Source: Astropecten irregularis
Lineage: Eukaryota > Echinodermata > Asteroidea > Paxillosida > Astropectinidae
DNA: 64,000 nucleotides
Direction of reading: 5' to 3'
Assembly: GCA_963971285.1 (NCBI GenBank)
Contig: OZ020255.1
Location: 1,240,001 to 1,304,000 of the forward strand
Positions 34,170 to 46,747 of this stretch are shown piece after piece. Under the pieces are notes generated by a model that did not search any database, was not told where the DNA came from, and saw only the letters and a list, made by a program, of their open reading frames with translations. The translations under genes and the position numbers were made by a program. Numbering within the stretch: the stretch's first letter is position 1; every line of letters begins with the position of its first letter.

Positions 34170-34720
34170 GGCGCGTCAAGTGCCATGTCTGCACAAACCT
34201 GTACCAGAGTTTGGTTTCATATTTTTTTTGATCTGCAGGGCTTAAAAAGTTTACTGAAATCATTTAGGAAAGGGATAAAATTGGTGCTTTAAAATAATTG
34301 CTTAATGCATAATTAATTACTATACATTGAAATGTAAGTACTTAATTTTGCCCCACAAGTTAAAATAAAATCAGTACATGTATGGGACCAATCCACGCAT
34401 GCGCGTAACGTCACTTACAGAACTGTAGCTCATACTCACTGGTGAACGTTGTATGTAGGATTTTGCTCTTCGATTTGAAAAACAAAACGCGGGGTCGGTT
34501 GCGAATTCTTCATACTATGTGGCGTTCTGCATGATTGTGACGTAGGCAAGTTGTTTCGTCGCGAAAAGTAGGGTGCTAAATCATGGGTCTAAAATGCCTC
34601 CTTTTTTTTTACATACAATTATTCTCAGCACCAACAATGAAAGACATGTTGAGTTTAAAAACAATACACATGTACTTCATAATTATGAGTTTTGATTACA
34701 GTAAACATTTAAATGTTTAT
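34170..34720. other. Intergenic, nothing recognised
   Basis: AT-rich, no exon or clear repeat. Confidence 0.4.
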
Positions 34721-34724
34721 ACAT

Positions 34725-35069
34725 GATCGGTTAAGGTCACAGAACAGCACTCATACAGTGTCTGATCAAACATGTACAATGAAATAATAAACCCGTGGAA
34801 ATCTGAGCTCAATTGGACATTTGAGTCACGAGAAAATAGCAAAGACCCGACTCAATTATCTTATAAAATATTAAGAATGGTTTTGATCTTACCCCGAGAT
34901 CCAAACTGTTTTAAGTCCCTAATTCCAGGGTAAATACACCATTTCAGGCGGAAATATTTTAATGGTATGTTTCTACCACCACCATCTTCATACCCTGAAA
35001 GTTATACGTAAATCTGTGAATATTTTGTTTGGGTATGTTAATAACCAATCCTGTACTGTACCTTTAAAG
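34725..35069. repeat. AAAGG-family MITE, longer subfamily
   Basis: It runs from ATCGGTTAAGGTCACAGAAC to CCTGTACTGTACCTTTAAAG, collinear with 32440-32788. Confidence 0.7.
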
Positions 35070-35325
35070 AGGCCCACCATGGAATAATATGACTGCAGTA
35101 ATCATATGCAAGCACTAGCTAGCTTGTTTGTACTACGTACAGGATATTGGATATCACTCACTGCACATAAACAAACATTGTTCGCCAATCAAGTATAATA
35201 CACGATAAGGCTAAAGGTATATTTACTGATATGGATCATGCACAGGAAACGGTATTTCCCCGTCACTTCACTTGATCCTTATGTTCAAATAAAGAAAAAC
35301 AAAACAGAACAAAGACGCGATGCTA

Positions 35326-35800
35326 AGCATAAACATTCGGTAAGCATGACATTTCTGTCTTAATTAAAACAGAATTAACAACCAAATTCCCATGAGTTAT
35401 GTATCATTTGCAATAATGTTCTTTGGCTATTGTTCGCTCATCATGAATATTCAATGGTGGTTTGTTTTATTGGGCCAGCTATTTTTGCAAGCTATTTTTG
35501 TGCTAAGCAATTTGTTGTGCTAAGCAGCTCTATGAAATTGGCCCCAGGTGTATGGAATAATGAAATGATAACAAATATAATGAGCATTAATTAAATGACC
35601 GTCATGGACACGTGTGTCTTGCTATTATATCCGTGGAGGTGCCGGCGATTGGCGATTTATGTTTACATAAAATATGTCCGTGGCAGCGGTGTTGTCTGGT
35701 TTATGTATGGCAATGTAGAGGTACAACCCGTTAAAATGGCATGTGGTGTTCAAAATCCCGGGGTTGGTGCCGGCCCACGGCGATGGGAAGAAACACGTGC
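35326..35800. repeat. Interspersed repeat pair shared with 17690-18132
   Basis: 35326-35549 ends GCTCTATGAAATTGGCCCC. 35690-35800 has GAGGTACAACCCGTTAAAA and CCGGCCCACGGCGATGGG. The second piece runs directly into the Penelope-like coding region, so it may mark the element's upstream sequence or an older host repeat. Confidence 0.5.
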
Positions 35801-35819
35801 ATAGCACTGCCACCGTTCG

Positions 35820-37300
35820 GTTTGAAATTGAACTTCCCGTGAACACAATTCTTGCCACCATGGATGTTGCCTCACTCTACACCAACATACCTCATGCCGA
35901 TGGACTGAATGCCATTCGTAACACCATCTTGAAGACTAACACCAGTACTACGACCTGCCAACTTGCCAAGTTTGTGCTTACACACAATGACTTCAAATTT
36001 GAGGACATGCTCTATCTTCAAACTAGAGGTACTGCTATGGGGACACGCATGGTTCTTCAGTATGATAACCTCTTCATGGCCGATCTTGAACAGCGCTTCC
36101 TCCAAACTCAACCCTTGAAACCTCTACACTACCCCCGGTACATTGATGACATATTCCACCCTACTATGAAGCTCACACTGGAACATTCGCAGCAACACGT
36201 CAGCGTTTTAGATACAACCGTTAGCATCAACGATGGCAAGCTCGCAACTTCACTCTACAAGAAACCGACTGATCGTGCAAGTTATCTTCACGCATCCAGC
36301 TTTCATCCTCCCCACACCACCCGATCTATAGTGTACAGTCAAGCATTAAGGTACAACCGCATCTACTCAGACACCATGGACCGTGACGCACACCTCACCA
36401 ATCTCCAGCAGTCATTCCTCGACTTGAAGTACAGCCACCGCACTGTGGATGAACAAATCACCAAAGCGAAACAAAAATCTCGAGATGAGCTCTTGCACTA
36501 CAAGACACGAGACCATGGAGACAGAACACCCCTTGTGGTCACCTACAGCCCCCAACTCAAATCACTCCAGAAATCATAGATGAACTGAACCCTATCCTCC
36601 AGGAAGATGACGCCCTAAGACAAATCTACAAGGAACAACCCATAATCACCTACAAGCAACCCCCTAATCTTCGTGCCCATCTCGTCAAGAGCAGCCTCAC
36701 ACCTCCTGTCAACAATGGTACATCCCCTTGCAGAACCCCAAGATGCCAACTCTGTCACCACATAAACACTACCACCTCCATAACTGGCCCTAACAATGCT
36801 ACCTTCACCATCAAGGGATCACACACCTGCAAGTCCTCTGCAATTAGTTTCCTGCAATGCTCCAGAGCAACGTACATTGGTCAAACTGGTCAGTTACTAA
36901 AGCAACGGATCAATGGCCACAAGTTTGACATTCGACACATGGATGTGGAGAAGCCAGTGTCCCAAACGCAGTGTCCCTGGCCATTCTATCGCTGACCTGA
37001 GAGTGGCCATGGAGGTATAAAAAGACCTTCAAAACCAGAATGGACAGAGAAGCAAAGGAACAAAAGATAATCCACAGACTGGACTGCGTTGACCCTGGAC
37101 TCAATAGGGACCGTGCTTTCAGGTCCCACTCCTTCTCCCATGCAATTATGACTCATCGTGCCCCCTTTCGTTCGGGCATGCTTCATTGCTTTATACCAGT
37201 TTATATACTCGTGTTGATGATGCTCCACTTCATTACATCTGATGAAGTAGCTGTTTCTATGAAAGCTTATGTAGTTTTTCTCATAGTTAGTCTTTAACTT
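35820..37300 (+). mobile_element. Penelope-like element: reverse transcriptase plus GIY-YIG endonuclease, degraded
   Basis: The first frame (to 36579) gives RT motifs: TILATMDVASLYTNIPHADG, then YLQTRGTAMGTRM, then HYPRYIDDIF with the catalytic Y-x-D-D-like YIDD, then VSVLDTTVSINDGKLATSLY. About 30-40 residues normally between IDDIF and HPT are missing. A frame change near 36555 opens 36561-36995, with Cys-rich CRTPRCQLCHH and the GIY-YIG nuclease core YIGQTGQLLKQRINGHKFDI. A further shift gives REAKEQKIIHRLDCVDPGLN near 37050-37110, the usual C-terminal end. The order RT then GIY-YIG on one strand identifies the Penelope class. Two frameshifts and the internal deletion mean it is dead. Confidence 0.85.
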
Positions 37301-37410
37301 ATTGCTACCCTAATTTTCATTAAATTTAACTTGGTACAACTCGCCGCCACGTGGTCCAATGCCAGCCTGTTAAGTGCCACGACAACACGCAAGCGCAAGA
37401 AATTAAGAGG

Positions 37411-37455
37411 AAGAAGAAGAACAACAACAACAACAACAACAAAACAACAACTAAG
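37411..37455. repeat. (AAC)n microsatellite
   Basis: An (AAC)n run following an A/G-rich stretch, near the 3' end of the Penelope-like element. Confidence 0.8.
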
Positions 37456-38076
37456 ACAACAAAAACTTTAAACTATAATTACCTGTTAAGCGGCCTGGCG
37501 TTTTCGAAGGGAGCACTCGGTGAACTCAACAATCACGTGCACAGGTAATGTTGACTTGCTCAATGCACTTTACTGACAGTTACAGAAGCCGTGTCGCGAA
37601 TACACGCAGCTCACAAACCCTTCTGGTGTTGGTTGATGATCATTGAGCTAGTAACCACAAAGTGTATTAGCTCCATGGTTATATATTAACTAGCTTAGAT
37701 TCTACGTCGCGACCTTCGAACTCAATAATCGGTAAATAACAAACAAAAAGTGCATGTGCGATCGAAACAAGCGGCGCCCAGGAAGCGCAGTCATTTTGCT
37801 GCGATTCCAGATGTTGTCGAGACAGCTAACATTAATATTGTCATTATGAACACAGGATGTGTGTCCGTGCAGGATTTCAAAATCGATGTTTTAAAAAAAC
37901 TTCGCTCATTGGTGGTTGAAAATACCACTAGTCTCCAAACGTTGCCCCAACAGCTCAGCGTCATCAGAATGACGTGGAAGTTATATTCTTAGGCCCTAAC
38001 TTTTCACCAAACTTGCAGTATTGTGTTCTCATCTATTCATTGCTACAGCTTGGTACCGACCTACAGACCGTGTAAA

Positions 38077-41000
38077 ATGGCATCGGCAGACATTTACAAG
38101 ACCTTGTTCTCATTGCAGACTGTGATGTTCCTCATCTTTATATTCAGTAAGTGCATCTTCTGTTTCTCATGTAACTTATTGAAAAGTGAACAAAGAAAAA
38201 TTGACAGGAGCGGGATTCGAACCAGCGACCTCCGGAATAACGTACCGGTGCTCTTACGAACCCTTGTTAGGCCTATCTAGATATTTCGTACACATTATGT
38301 GTGCATTGACCACTTATTCTGAAATACTGCAAACTCTTTTTAAAGAGCACTCTTTCAGTTGGTCATATTTTTTTGTTAGGCCTATCTAGATTGCGTAAGC
38401 ACAATATACAGGGTGTCCCCCCAAAACGCAAAACTTTGTGTCGAGAACCATTACATATATATTAAAATTAAATTGTTTATCACTTCACGATTCAGATATG
38501 TGATACAGCCATGTCTTGGCTATCACCATGTAGAATTTGAGCAAAATTGAACTGAAATTAAGGACACTACCTAAGACTGAATCATCTTTCTTTCATGCAC
38601 ATTATGTGTGCATTGACCACTTATTTTGAAATACTGCAAACTCTTTTTAAAGAGCACTCTTTCAATTGGTCATATTTTCGCAAATTTCAACCCGATGTTG
38701 CTTACATTGGTGATAGTCAAGACATGGCTGTATCACATATCTAAATCTTGAAGTGCTTAACAGTTAATGTTCATATAACAGTTCTCGACACAAAGTGTCG
38801 CGTTTTTGGGGTACACCCTGTACATGTATACAGTTTTCAACGCTTGTTTAACGGCTGAAATGAACGGAAAGGCTACCCGTCATTAACATGACGGACACAC
38901 AATTCCGACTACCATCTCTATCTGACACGTACTAATAATGTTCTTCACTACAACCTGGCACCGCCAGATCGATGTCCAACAATATAGGCTTAAAATAATT
39001 TCCCCGAAATTAATTGAGGCGTTCATTTCAGCCTATAGAAATTTGAAAAACAACTGGCATCAAATAATTTAAACACTAATATAACGTACATGTATCTTTT
39101 CCACTCAAATCGCATGCTCTATTTCTTCCTTATTTTAAAAGCCTTGTATGCAAGGTCAAGTTATTCATGTGTGAGAGAGGAAATTTTTACATGAATTTTT
39201 TATATGATTTTAATTCCTTTTCCATTATTGTCTACCCTGTACTCATGTTACCCCTGGATGAGTGATTTTGCGTTGTGTGTCCATTACATGGTCCCTCGTT
39301 TTTTGTGTACTCAATTTGTCAGTTGAGTACACATACAGTACGTTGTCTTAAGTTTCTTGTAAATGCAGAGTGTACACTGACCGTTTTTGGTAACGATCTC
39401 GGTAACATGTTGCCCATGTACTTTTTAACTGAATGTTGTCAGTGTACACAGAGCAAAACGAGTTGGGTAACATGTCGCAGCAACATCTCGGTAACATGTT
39501 GGCCAAAATGTTGCTAGTGTGCACAGTGCCCAAAGTCGTGTTGCCCAGGTGTGTTGCCCTAACTGGACAACATGCTACCGCAAAGTGTTGACATGTAAAA
39601 TCAAAAATCAAATTGCCACGCATAAAAAGACGCGTGTACACTATGATTGGCCTCCCTACCTTCTCACATGGTTGACAGCACACTTAGTCAAAATTTTGAA
39701 TGGGTAAACTGTAAACACACAGAGCTGTCGTGTACAGCGCATTATAGTCAGTGCCTCCATAATCAGTGTAATATGTACACAAAACACGTCTCTCTACAAC
39801 AAAATGGACGCCGTAATTATCGAATCCTAGTCACAACCACATGTGTATAGAGATCAGTGGATACAATACGATAGGTGTGTGTTAGTTGTCCCTCCGTTTT
39901 CTTCAGTAAACAGCTTTATCATATAAAATCAGATATATTGGATGGCATACAATTTACAAAATAAAACAACATCCCCTGTGGCCAATATCCTTCCAGCCGC
40001 CATGCTTATAAACACCATGGAGAAATATGCTTTCTACTATGGTAGGCCTACAACTAACTACACATAGGGTAGGGGGAAATTGTATTTGTATAACTTCGTA
40101 AAGGGTTGGGGGTCAAAGCAAGAAGCAGATGAAAGTTAGCTTACCTATACCTCTCAGGGCACAGCAAGAATCCACTCTACCACACTGGGTCACAGCACCT
40201 TTACGACGCACATGTACATTGTACACGGTGCCAACTGAGATACGGTTCAGTGCACCTCGGTGGTTCGGTCCGTGACCAGCACGCTATCTGCCTTGAATCA
40301 TAACACTGGTCCAGGCCTACGTCAGTTTTGTCACCGCTCGTCATCTATTATGTTCATACCATCAATTTGTTATCGTTATTTCTATCCTCTTTCCATTAGT
40401 CACGAGCTTTTTACCAATGGTTGGGCAAGGGTTAATCAACTGACGTTATTCTATGCTGGTACTGAGTGTGTTTGCTCCATGCATTAACAGATCATATGGT
40501 GGTCTGTCCCTATCTCCCACGGTATTTGTCATAATCACGCACGCATCTTCATTACGTAAATTAGATGGAAGCTCGAATGGCCGTTCCGGTCCACTGCACA
40601 ATCGTTTCTCTATGAGGGTCAAAGGGCATCACACCACATGTATATCGTGGGCCAAAATTAATACATTTGTATAACCATAGAGTAAGGTTTTATGGCTGGA
40701 CCTACCCAGGGGTGCAGTAAAGTAATTTTCCATAGGCTCCCATCATAGCTAAATGGCCATTTTCAATTTTTTTTCCTCAGGCAATCAAGCTATATACCAA
40801 AATGAAGCTGAAAACTTACATTTTAATTTTCCTTTCAAGTTTCTATAAGGTGACCAACTTTTGAGAGTGTTGAGAAAAATCCATCCAAAGGAAAATACCC
40901 TGAAAACGGCAATGTTGACTGGTGCCAGACTAAAACAAACGTACCCCTAAAAAAAAATGCCAAAGTAGAGCGAGTTTAGGGCCTGATTTCATCCGAACAG

Positions 41001-43099
41001 CTCAAAGTGGAAAGTACAAACTTTGGTGACCGAGTTCCATTCATTTTCTCTACAAGAATTCCTTTGTAGGGTGCAGAAAATTATTATATATAAAAAAATG
41101 AGGTTTACAAAATTAATGAGCTCCGCGGACAAATTTTCACCTATTTACTAGGGTGCACCCCTAGTTATCATAATTTGAAACCCTGAACCATTATGTCAAT
41201 TAAAAGCTTTTGTTGGAATCGTGCAAGCAATTTAAGGTAATTTAATGCTGTGGTTTTCGTCAATGCAATGCAGATTGATCGGCAAACATATCAAGAACGA
41301 TACAATAACAGTCATCTGTGAAAGGTCCAGTCCCATATGGCGGCAACTTTTTTAGAAAACAGTGAAAAATGCTTGCGGTATTTTTTTTATTTTTTTCACA
41401 GGAGTATTGATCTCTGTGAGATCAAAATACATGTAGTTTGAGGGTAATTGACTTTAACAGAACAATTAACACCCACACTGTACTCGTGTGTAGATGAAAT
41501 AATAAACCTGTGAAAATTTGAGCTCAATCGGACACCTGAGTATATTTTTAACGTGTATCAACTGGCGTAGGGTAATCAACCTTTTGCACATTAAAACTGA
41601 ATAGTATCTGACACACAAGACTACTTCATATTTGTCCCAGTTTGCGGAATTTCCCAGCAAAAGCTTGCATCTCATCATGTGATATAGCAACAGTGTCTTT
41701 AGTCTGGGAAATTCAATCTAGCTTGTTTATATGGAAATGAAAGAAGTCTGTGTACCAGATCCGTGTTCAAATGTAATGTGCAAATGGATTATTGGTGGAT
41801 ATACCTTGCCCATGCTTTGATATACCATGCCCACTTGACATACCGTTAGACACATGTCAAAGCTTTGATATACATGTACATACCATGTCAATGCTTTGAT
41901 ATACCATGCCCATGCTTTGATATAGAATGCCCATACTCTGATATACCACGCCCATGCTTTGATATACTATGCCAATTCTTTGATGGCCATGCCCATGCTT
42001 TGATATACCATGCCCATGCTTTGTTATAGGCTCATACCATGTAATTCGTGCTCTGCCATTTACAGCCCATGCTGCAATATTATTCTCTTATGCTCTTCTT
42101 GATATTATTGCACGACTCAATACTTGTTTCTTTTCTACACGTTCTGTCGTAGATTATTATAGAACCACCGATGTTATTCATGTACCCAAACCTTCCAGGA
42201 CCGATGCTTGTGAATGTCAACGAAGTGGCGCGGTGGGAGATGTAGACCTAGGGGACACCCGTGGTCCGCTCTCAAACTGTTCCCTGAGCGACATCAGGAA
42301 GCGGCCTGGTGTGATTCTACTCACCACGACAAATACGGGCTTCCTAGACATGACAATCAACCTGTTGATGAGTATCAGACGAACAGGTGTCTGCGTCAAC
42401 ACTACCATCATCGCCGAGGACGACAGCACGTACAGGTATCTGCAGAAGAAGGCCGAGAGAGACCCGGTTGTGTTCGTAGTTAAGACGGCATCTGGAGATC
42501 TAGACGATAAAGAAATACTACGCAAAAATCCCAAGGAATACTACAACATGATGAACAAACGCCAGGCGTATATTCTGCCGTATCTTGAGAAGGGTATCGA
42601 TGTTCTGTTCACCGACAGTGACACGTTCTGGTTCAGAGATCCCTTCCCATTCTTCACGGGGCAGTTCGATATCTCTTTGATCGACTCCAGAAATGCTTTC
42701 GGTGTTCGTAACACGCGGTCTAATTTCTGCGCAGGGTTTGTGTACTTCAAGCCCACGAATGCAACCATCTCGTTCATCAAGGGCTGGATTGGGGACATGG
42801 CCAGGCACGGTTGGAGAAGATCTGACCAAACCGTTATGAACGGGCTTCTCCACGGTGACAAGCCCGTGCACGTTGACATCAAACCCCTGGACACGAACCT
42901 GTTCCCCTGGGGTCCAAAGTTTTACTCCCTGCTCGCCAAGAAGGCCAACTACTCGACAGTCATGATGCACGCTGCCAGCATCCGCGGACACGAAGCCAAA
43001 GTGGCCAAGTTTATGAGTTCCGATATGTGGCTGGTGAACGCAACGAGCAAAGAACTCGTGGGCAATTCAAGTAGTCTGGTAACTCCAAGTAGCCACTGA
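38077..43099 (+). CDS. Gene H: type II membrane nucleotide-diphospho-sugar transferase (GT77-like)
   Basis: Two exons, 38077-38146 and 42153-43099, give 338 residues. Exon 1 starts MASADIYKTL, with anchor FSLQTVMFLIFIF and donor GTAAGT. The 4006-bp intron ends in a pyrimidine-rich tract and GTCGTAG, and the junction codon is Asn in phase 1. The stem is short, with a C-x-C (DACECQ). The catalytic domain begins at TRGPLSNCS, with CVNTTIIAEDD and D-S-D at residues 178-180 in LFTDSDTFWFRDPF. NFCAGF and MMHAASIRGHEAKVAKF follow. It is intermediate between the A/B/G and C/D types, with an extended Ser-rich C terminus (SSSLVTPSSH). The exon pairing across 4 kb of repeats rests on phase, size and similarity of exon 1. 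Confidence 0.82.
38179..38270 (-). repeat. tRNA-derived SINE fragment in gene H intron
   Basis: On the minus strand it ends in GGTTCGAATCCCGCTCCTGTC, a tRNA T-arm and acceptor end. The tail sequence AAAAGTGAACAAAG is shared with 63305-63402. The 5' half is truncated at about 38262. Not a functional tRNA. Confidence 0.65.
38409..38820. mobile_element. Mariner/Tc1-type MITE, copy 3
   Basis: The ends CAGGGTGTCCCCCCAAAACG and CGTTTTTGGGGTACACCCTG are flanked by TA at 38407-38408 and 38821-38822. 412 bp, no transposase. Confidence 0.8.
39100..41230. other. Gene H intron, middle part, nothing firm recognised
   Basis: No exon of the family or other gene is seen. 39390-39600 has several diverged copies of AACATGTTGCC/GGTAACATGT words suggesting an eroded repeat. 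The rest is plain AT-rich sequence. Confidence 0.4.
41232..41400. repeat. AAAGG-family MITE fragment
   Basis: AAGGTAATTTAATGCTGTGG, ATATCAAGAACGATACAA and AGAAAACAGTGAAAAATGC mark a diverged left half. Confidence 0.5.
41813..42028. repeat. Tandem repeat GCTTTGATATACCATGCCCAT
   Basis: About ten imperfect copies of a 21-bp unit, ending about 125 bp before the gene H exon 2 acceptor. The unit GCTTTGATATACCATGCCCA is the common form. Confidence 0.8.
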
Positions 43100-43850
43100 A
43101 TGACACAGGCTCAGACTTAGGCACAGTCAGACCGAGTTGAGTCGGTTGCCACTCCCGCCCTCGTGGACAACATCTTGCCCCGCCCACCGATCAGAAAAGC
43201 AAACACACTGTACTGTAATGTCGATTTGACTCAAAACTTCAGAAAAGCCTTATGTTCTGTTTACAATTACAAACATTATGTCTCCTTTATAACTGTGTTG
43301 TCTTTTCGTCATTGTGATCCATAACCACTGGTTTGGGCTAAGCCTCCGTCAAGTACGACTAGCAGCATTGCCTGGAACCAGTGAATCCCCGTATTCCTGT
43401 TCTCAAAACAGAGTGTCTACGACGAAGCCTTAGCCAAAACGGATCTACTTTGGATGTGCGACATTAAAAAAAAGAATGAACACAACCGAATCGAAGCCAC
43501 AGCCTAAGTTAAAGCCAAAGCCTTGACAGGAGTCCGAAGATGATGTATCTGAATCATAATAATAATCACAAACTGCTTTTATAGCGAATATCACAATCAA
43601 AGATGCCTCTATGCACTTGGAGATAATGCCAAAGACTGTAATTTTTAATTGAATTAATTAGGACTCAGGAAATTGAACATAAATTTAACTGTTTGAAATT
43701 ACGCGCTTGTGATAGGCCTACATGTATTTTAAAATTTTTGGCACTTAAAGGGTCTCTGCAATAGGAATATTATGGCTTGAACATGTGCCAAAAAGCAACT
43801 GTTTTATGGGGCCTGTGATTTTACCCACTTCCTCACACTGTTTCAGGGTT
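43100..43850. other. 3' flank of gene H, nothing recognised
   Basis: It presumably carries the 3' UTR. CAAAAC/GTTTTGG words around 43330-43450 (GGTTTGGGCTAAGCC and GCCTTAGCCAAAAC) form a weak inverted repeat. Confidence 0.4.
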
Positions 43851-44169
43851 TACAACATGTTTTTTTTTGCATGCTAATTAGAATTTCCATATTCATGAGC
43901 AAAACTGTGATTTTTTTCATCTGGGTAACTGAGAGCAGCTGTAACCCAATAGTTGGGGTTGTTTTAAAGGTTTTCTGACAGACCTTTTCCTCCTCAATGG
44001 GTTTTATTGTGCCGAATATGTTCCTTTCACTCAACTGGTGGTGGAAATTGTTTGTCAAACCATTTCTGCTGGGCAAGTTTGAGTAATTTTTTGCCAAACC
44101 ATTTCTGTTGCAATGGGCAAGTTTGCCTCTTAATTTTGTATGTTTTTTCGTTATTCTTTTCCTGTTGTT

Positions 44170-44292
44170 TTGGATTTCAAACTGAAATTCTACAGTTTAC
44201 ACTTTTTGTGTTGTTGAACATGAGCCAAGGGTTCGTCCCTTTTTTCCCTTTCAGTTCCGGTAAACGGTTAGTAAAATACGTGTAACCGGATA
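44170..44292. repeat. Interspersed repeat, inverted partner at 52470-52600
   Basis: CTGAAATTCTACAGTTTACAC and AACATGAGCCAAGGGTTCG match the complement of 52500-52590 (TGTAAACTGTAGAATTTCAG). Class unknown. Confidence 0.55.
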
Positions 44293-44559
44293 AATAAGCA
44301 CCCAATAATCCCAGCACTACATGCTACCGTTAACAAAATGGAATATAAGTACTTTTAATTTATATAGTAAGTCTTTTTTCTCTACTAATTAGTTTAGAGT
44401 GCATGATTACACTTGATTACATTATTCTAATTTGTAAGGATTGGCATCTGTCTGCACTATAATTAAAAATAACAGTTTTAAAATTTTAAACATTTAAACG
44501 CTGCGTCATTACATTTCGCGTGAAACTGCAAGGCACCTCAAAATAGTCATGCGATTTCA

Positions 44560-44680
44560 CTTCATGTGCAAGTAAAATGTTCACAAGCGTCAGGCGAATA
44601 AAAAGAATCGCCTTTCAATTAAAAATTCCATTCGAACAGCATTCAAATCGACGGCTTTTGGCAGCGTGTTAAATTGAATG
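44560..44680. repeat. Interspersed repeat, inverted partner of 1222-1345
   Basis: Same blocks as at 1222-1345 in opposite orientation (CACTTCATGTGCAAGTAAAA ... GGCTTTTGGCAGCGTG). Confidence 0.6.
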
Positions 44681-45188
44681 CCGATTTGGCATGGCTAAAC
44701 TGAACGACTGTTGAATTTAATTGAATGAAATGATATATAAATACGGATGCATCAAAGTGAAATCGAGTGACGGTTTCAACCGAGGAGACAAACGCGAGTC
44801 AACACGAATGCGTGAAAATGACCGGGAAAACCTACAAGAAAGATAGCTAATACCTTGCGCACAGTGGAAAGGTAAAAATGTATGGAAATGCCACAGTAAA
44901 AAGGACCCGTCACCCCAAGAGCCATCAACACATGTCAATTGCTTAATACATGAACTGCACATCATAATTAGCCAGCTGCAGGCTAGGGCCTTTAACATTT
45001 TTACCCTGACTGGCAAAACTAGCAGAAGTTATCGACGAGCCTTTGTCAACACCAATTCAATTGCGCCCGAGCGTGACATTACGAATAGATAGGCATACCA
45101 CATGACAAAAGCATTATAATTGCCTTCTGTGGTCGCATAAAGACAACGAGCAACATAATAATTACATGTACATGTAGTTTGTTGATAT

Positions 45189-45292
45189 TATAGGGCGCCT
45201 CCGCGCGGCGAAAATGGGGAGAATTCTGTCTCTCGGAGTTCTGGACCGTCCCACAGAATTCTCCCCATATCCGCCGCACAGGGGCGCCCTAT
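45189..45292. repeat. Foldback with ATAGGGCGCC ends
   Basis: ATAGGGCGCC and GGCGCCCTAT are perfect inverted ends. An inner pair ATGGGGAGAATTCTGT/ACAGAATTCTCCCCAT makes a near-complete hairpin about 104 bp long. Confidence 0.75.
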
Positions 45293-45330
45293 GGGCCGCG
45301 GGAAAGCAACAACGAAGGTCTTGGAACCAA

Positions 45331-45524
45331 GGCCCTTTTCCAAACCTCGGCTCCGGCTCAGGCTCCGGCTCCAGCTCCATTTTTATTGAGTCCATTTTAA
45401 AATAACGGGTATCAAAATAGAGACTTTTGGCTGTGGTTCGAAAGTAGATTCTCTGGTTTGAAAGGGAAAACGGAGCTTCAGCTTCAATGAAAACCCACAA
45501 CCTCTATTTTCAGCATATGGATGA

Positions 45525-45559
<35 letters not shown>

Positions 45560-45573
45560 TTTGGAAAAGGGCC
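45331..45573. repeat. CCGGCT-hexamer foldback element, most complete copy
   Basis: The ends GGCCCTTTTCCAAAC are perfectly inverted. GGCTCC words sit in the left terminus and five GGAGCC copies in the right. About 243 bp, uninterrupted, so it serves as the reference for the copies at 2637, 22054 and 25165. Confidence 0.75.
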
Positions 45574-45834
45574 CAAGACTACCAGTTGACATGACCTACA
45601 TACACAGTCCACAAACGAATTGCGTGTGGAAGAAAATGATCCCCAAATGTTATTAAATTACTGCTCCAGTTCTGTTTCAAATATAACTGTGTCATTTCAC
45701 ATCCTTAACGAAGGATATATTAAGGTAATGTGTCCGAAAAATCAGCGCGATTGGACAAGAATTTCGTTAGTTACGAGCCAGCATAATTATGCATATAATT
45801 TGTTCACATTTTTGGGAGATTGGGATTCAATTTG

Positions 45835-46171
45835 ACAGAAATGTTCACTGACTTACGTATACATGTACATGTAACTTTCAGGATATGAAGATAGTGCTGG
45901 TAGAAATATACCGTTAACATATGTCCACCTGAAATGATGTATTTCTCCAGAAATAAGCAAAACAATGACTGAAAACAGTTTTGATCTTGTGCCGAGATCA
46001 AAACCATTCTTTATGTTATATAAAAAAGATTGAGTCAGGTTTATCACTATTTTCTCGTGACTCAGATGTCTGATTGAGGTAAAATTTTCACAGGCTCAAT
46101 GTACATGCTGGATTAGACAAAGTGTGGGTGCTGTTCTGTGACCTTTACCAATCATGTATCATACCTTTAAT
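45835..46171. repeat. AAAGG-family MITE, longer subfamily
   Basis: It contains ACTTTCAGGATATGAAGATA, TTGATCTTGTGCCGAGATCA and ends ATGTATCATACCTTTAA. Same orientation as 27568-27940. Confidence 0.65.
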
Positions 46172-46329
46172 AATAATAATGTAATTTATCAGGGACCAAA
46201 TTCATTTATAAATACCTGGGTGCCAATTCAGAATTGACAGCGAGTCTGCAGCTGATATACCCAATGTGAACAAGTGGTGCTATTAAAATTACAAACACAG
46301 TGTTCTTTCCGCTTGCTAAGCGTGAAAAG

Positions 46330-46485
46330 ACCTCCAAAAAATGGTGAAAATACAGGCGGCGTTTTTTCACTATTTTCTCAAAAAGTTGGCACCGTATAGG
46401 ACTGAACATTTCACAGATAACAGTACTTCTTGCTTTAAGTTTTTTCACACGAATCTGCATTTCTATGACAGAAACCAAAGTATGG
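46330..46485. repeat. AAAGG-family MITE fragment
   Basis: CACTATTTTCTCAAAAAGTT, GGACTGAACATTTCACAG and GACAGAAACCAAAGTATGG match the right-hand blocks. Confidence 0.6.
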
Positions 46486-46747
46486 GAGATTTGAACTTGA
46501 ATTGAGCACGTGCAACGAAGTGCTCGCATACTTGCATGCACTCAACAAAACCATTATTTTCTCAACGTCCGAGATTTTTCCAACCAAACGAAAGACTAAA
46601 CAATGCGGATCCACAAATGCAAAACAGAAATCAACAACAAAGAACCAAAGTCTGTATAAAAGCAAACAAAGATAGATGTACATGTATTTTTTTGAAATTC
46701 GCAAACATCTTATTTCTGGTCACAACGTTTGTCGAGAAAACGGGCGA

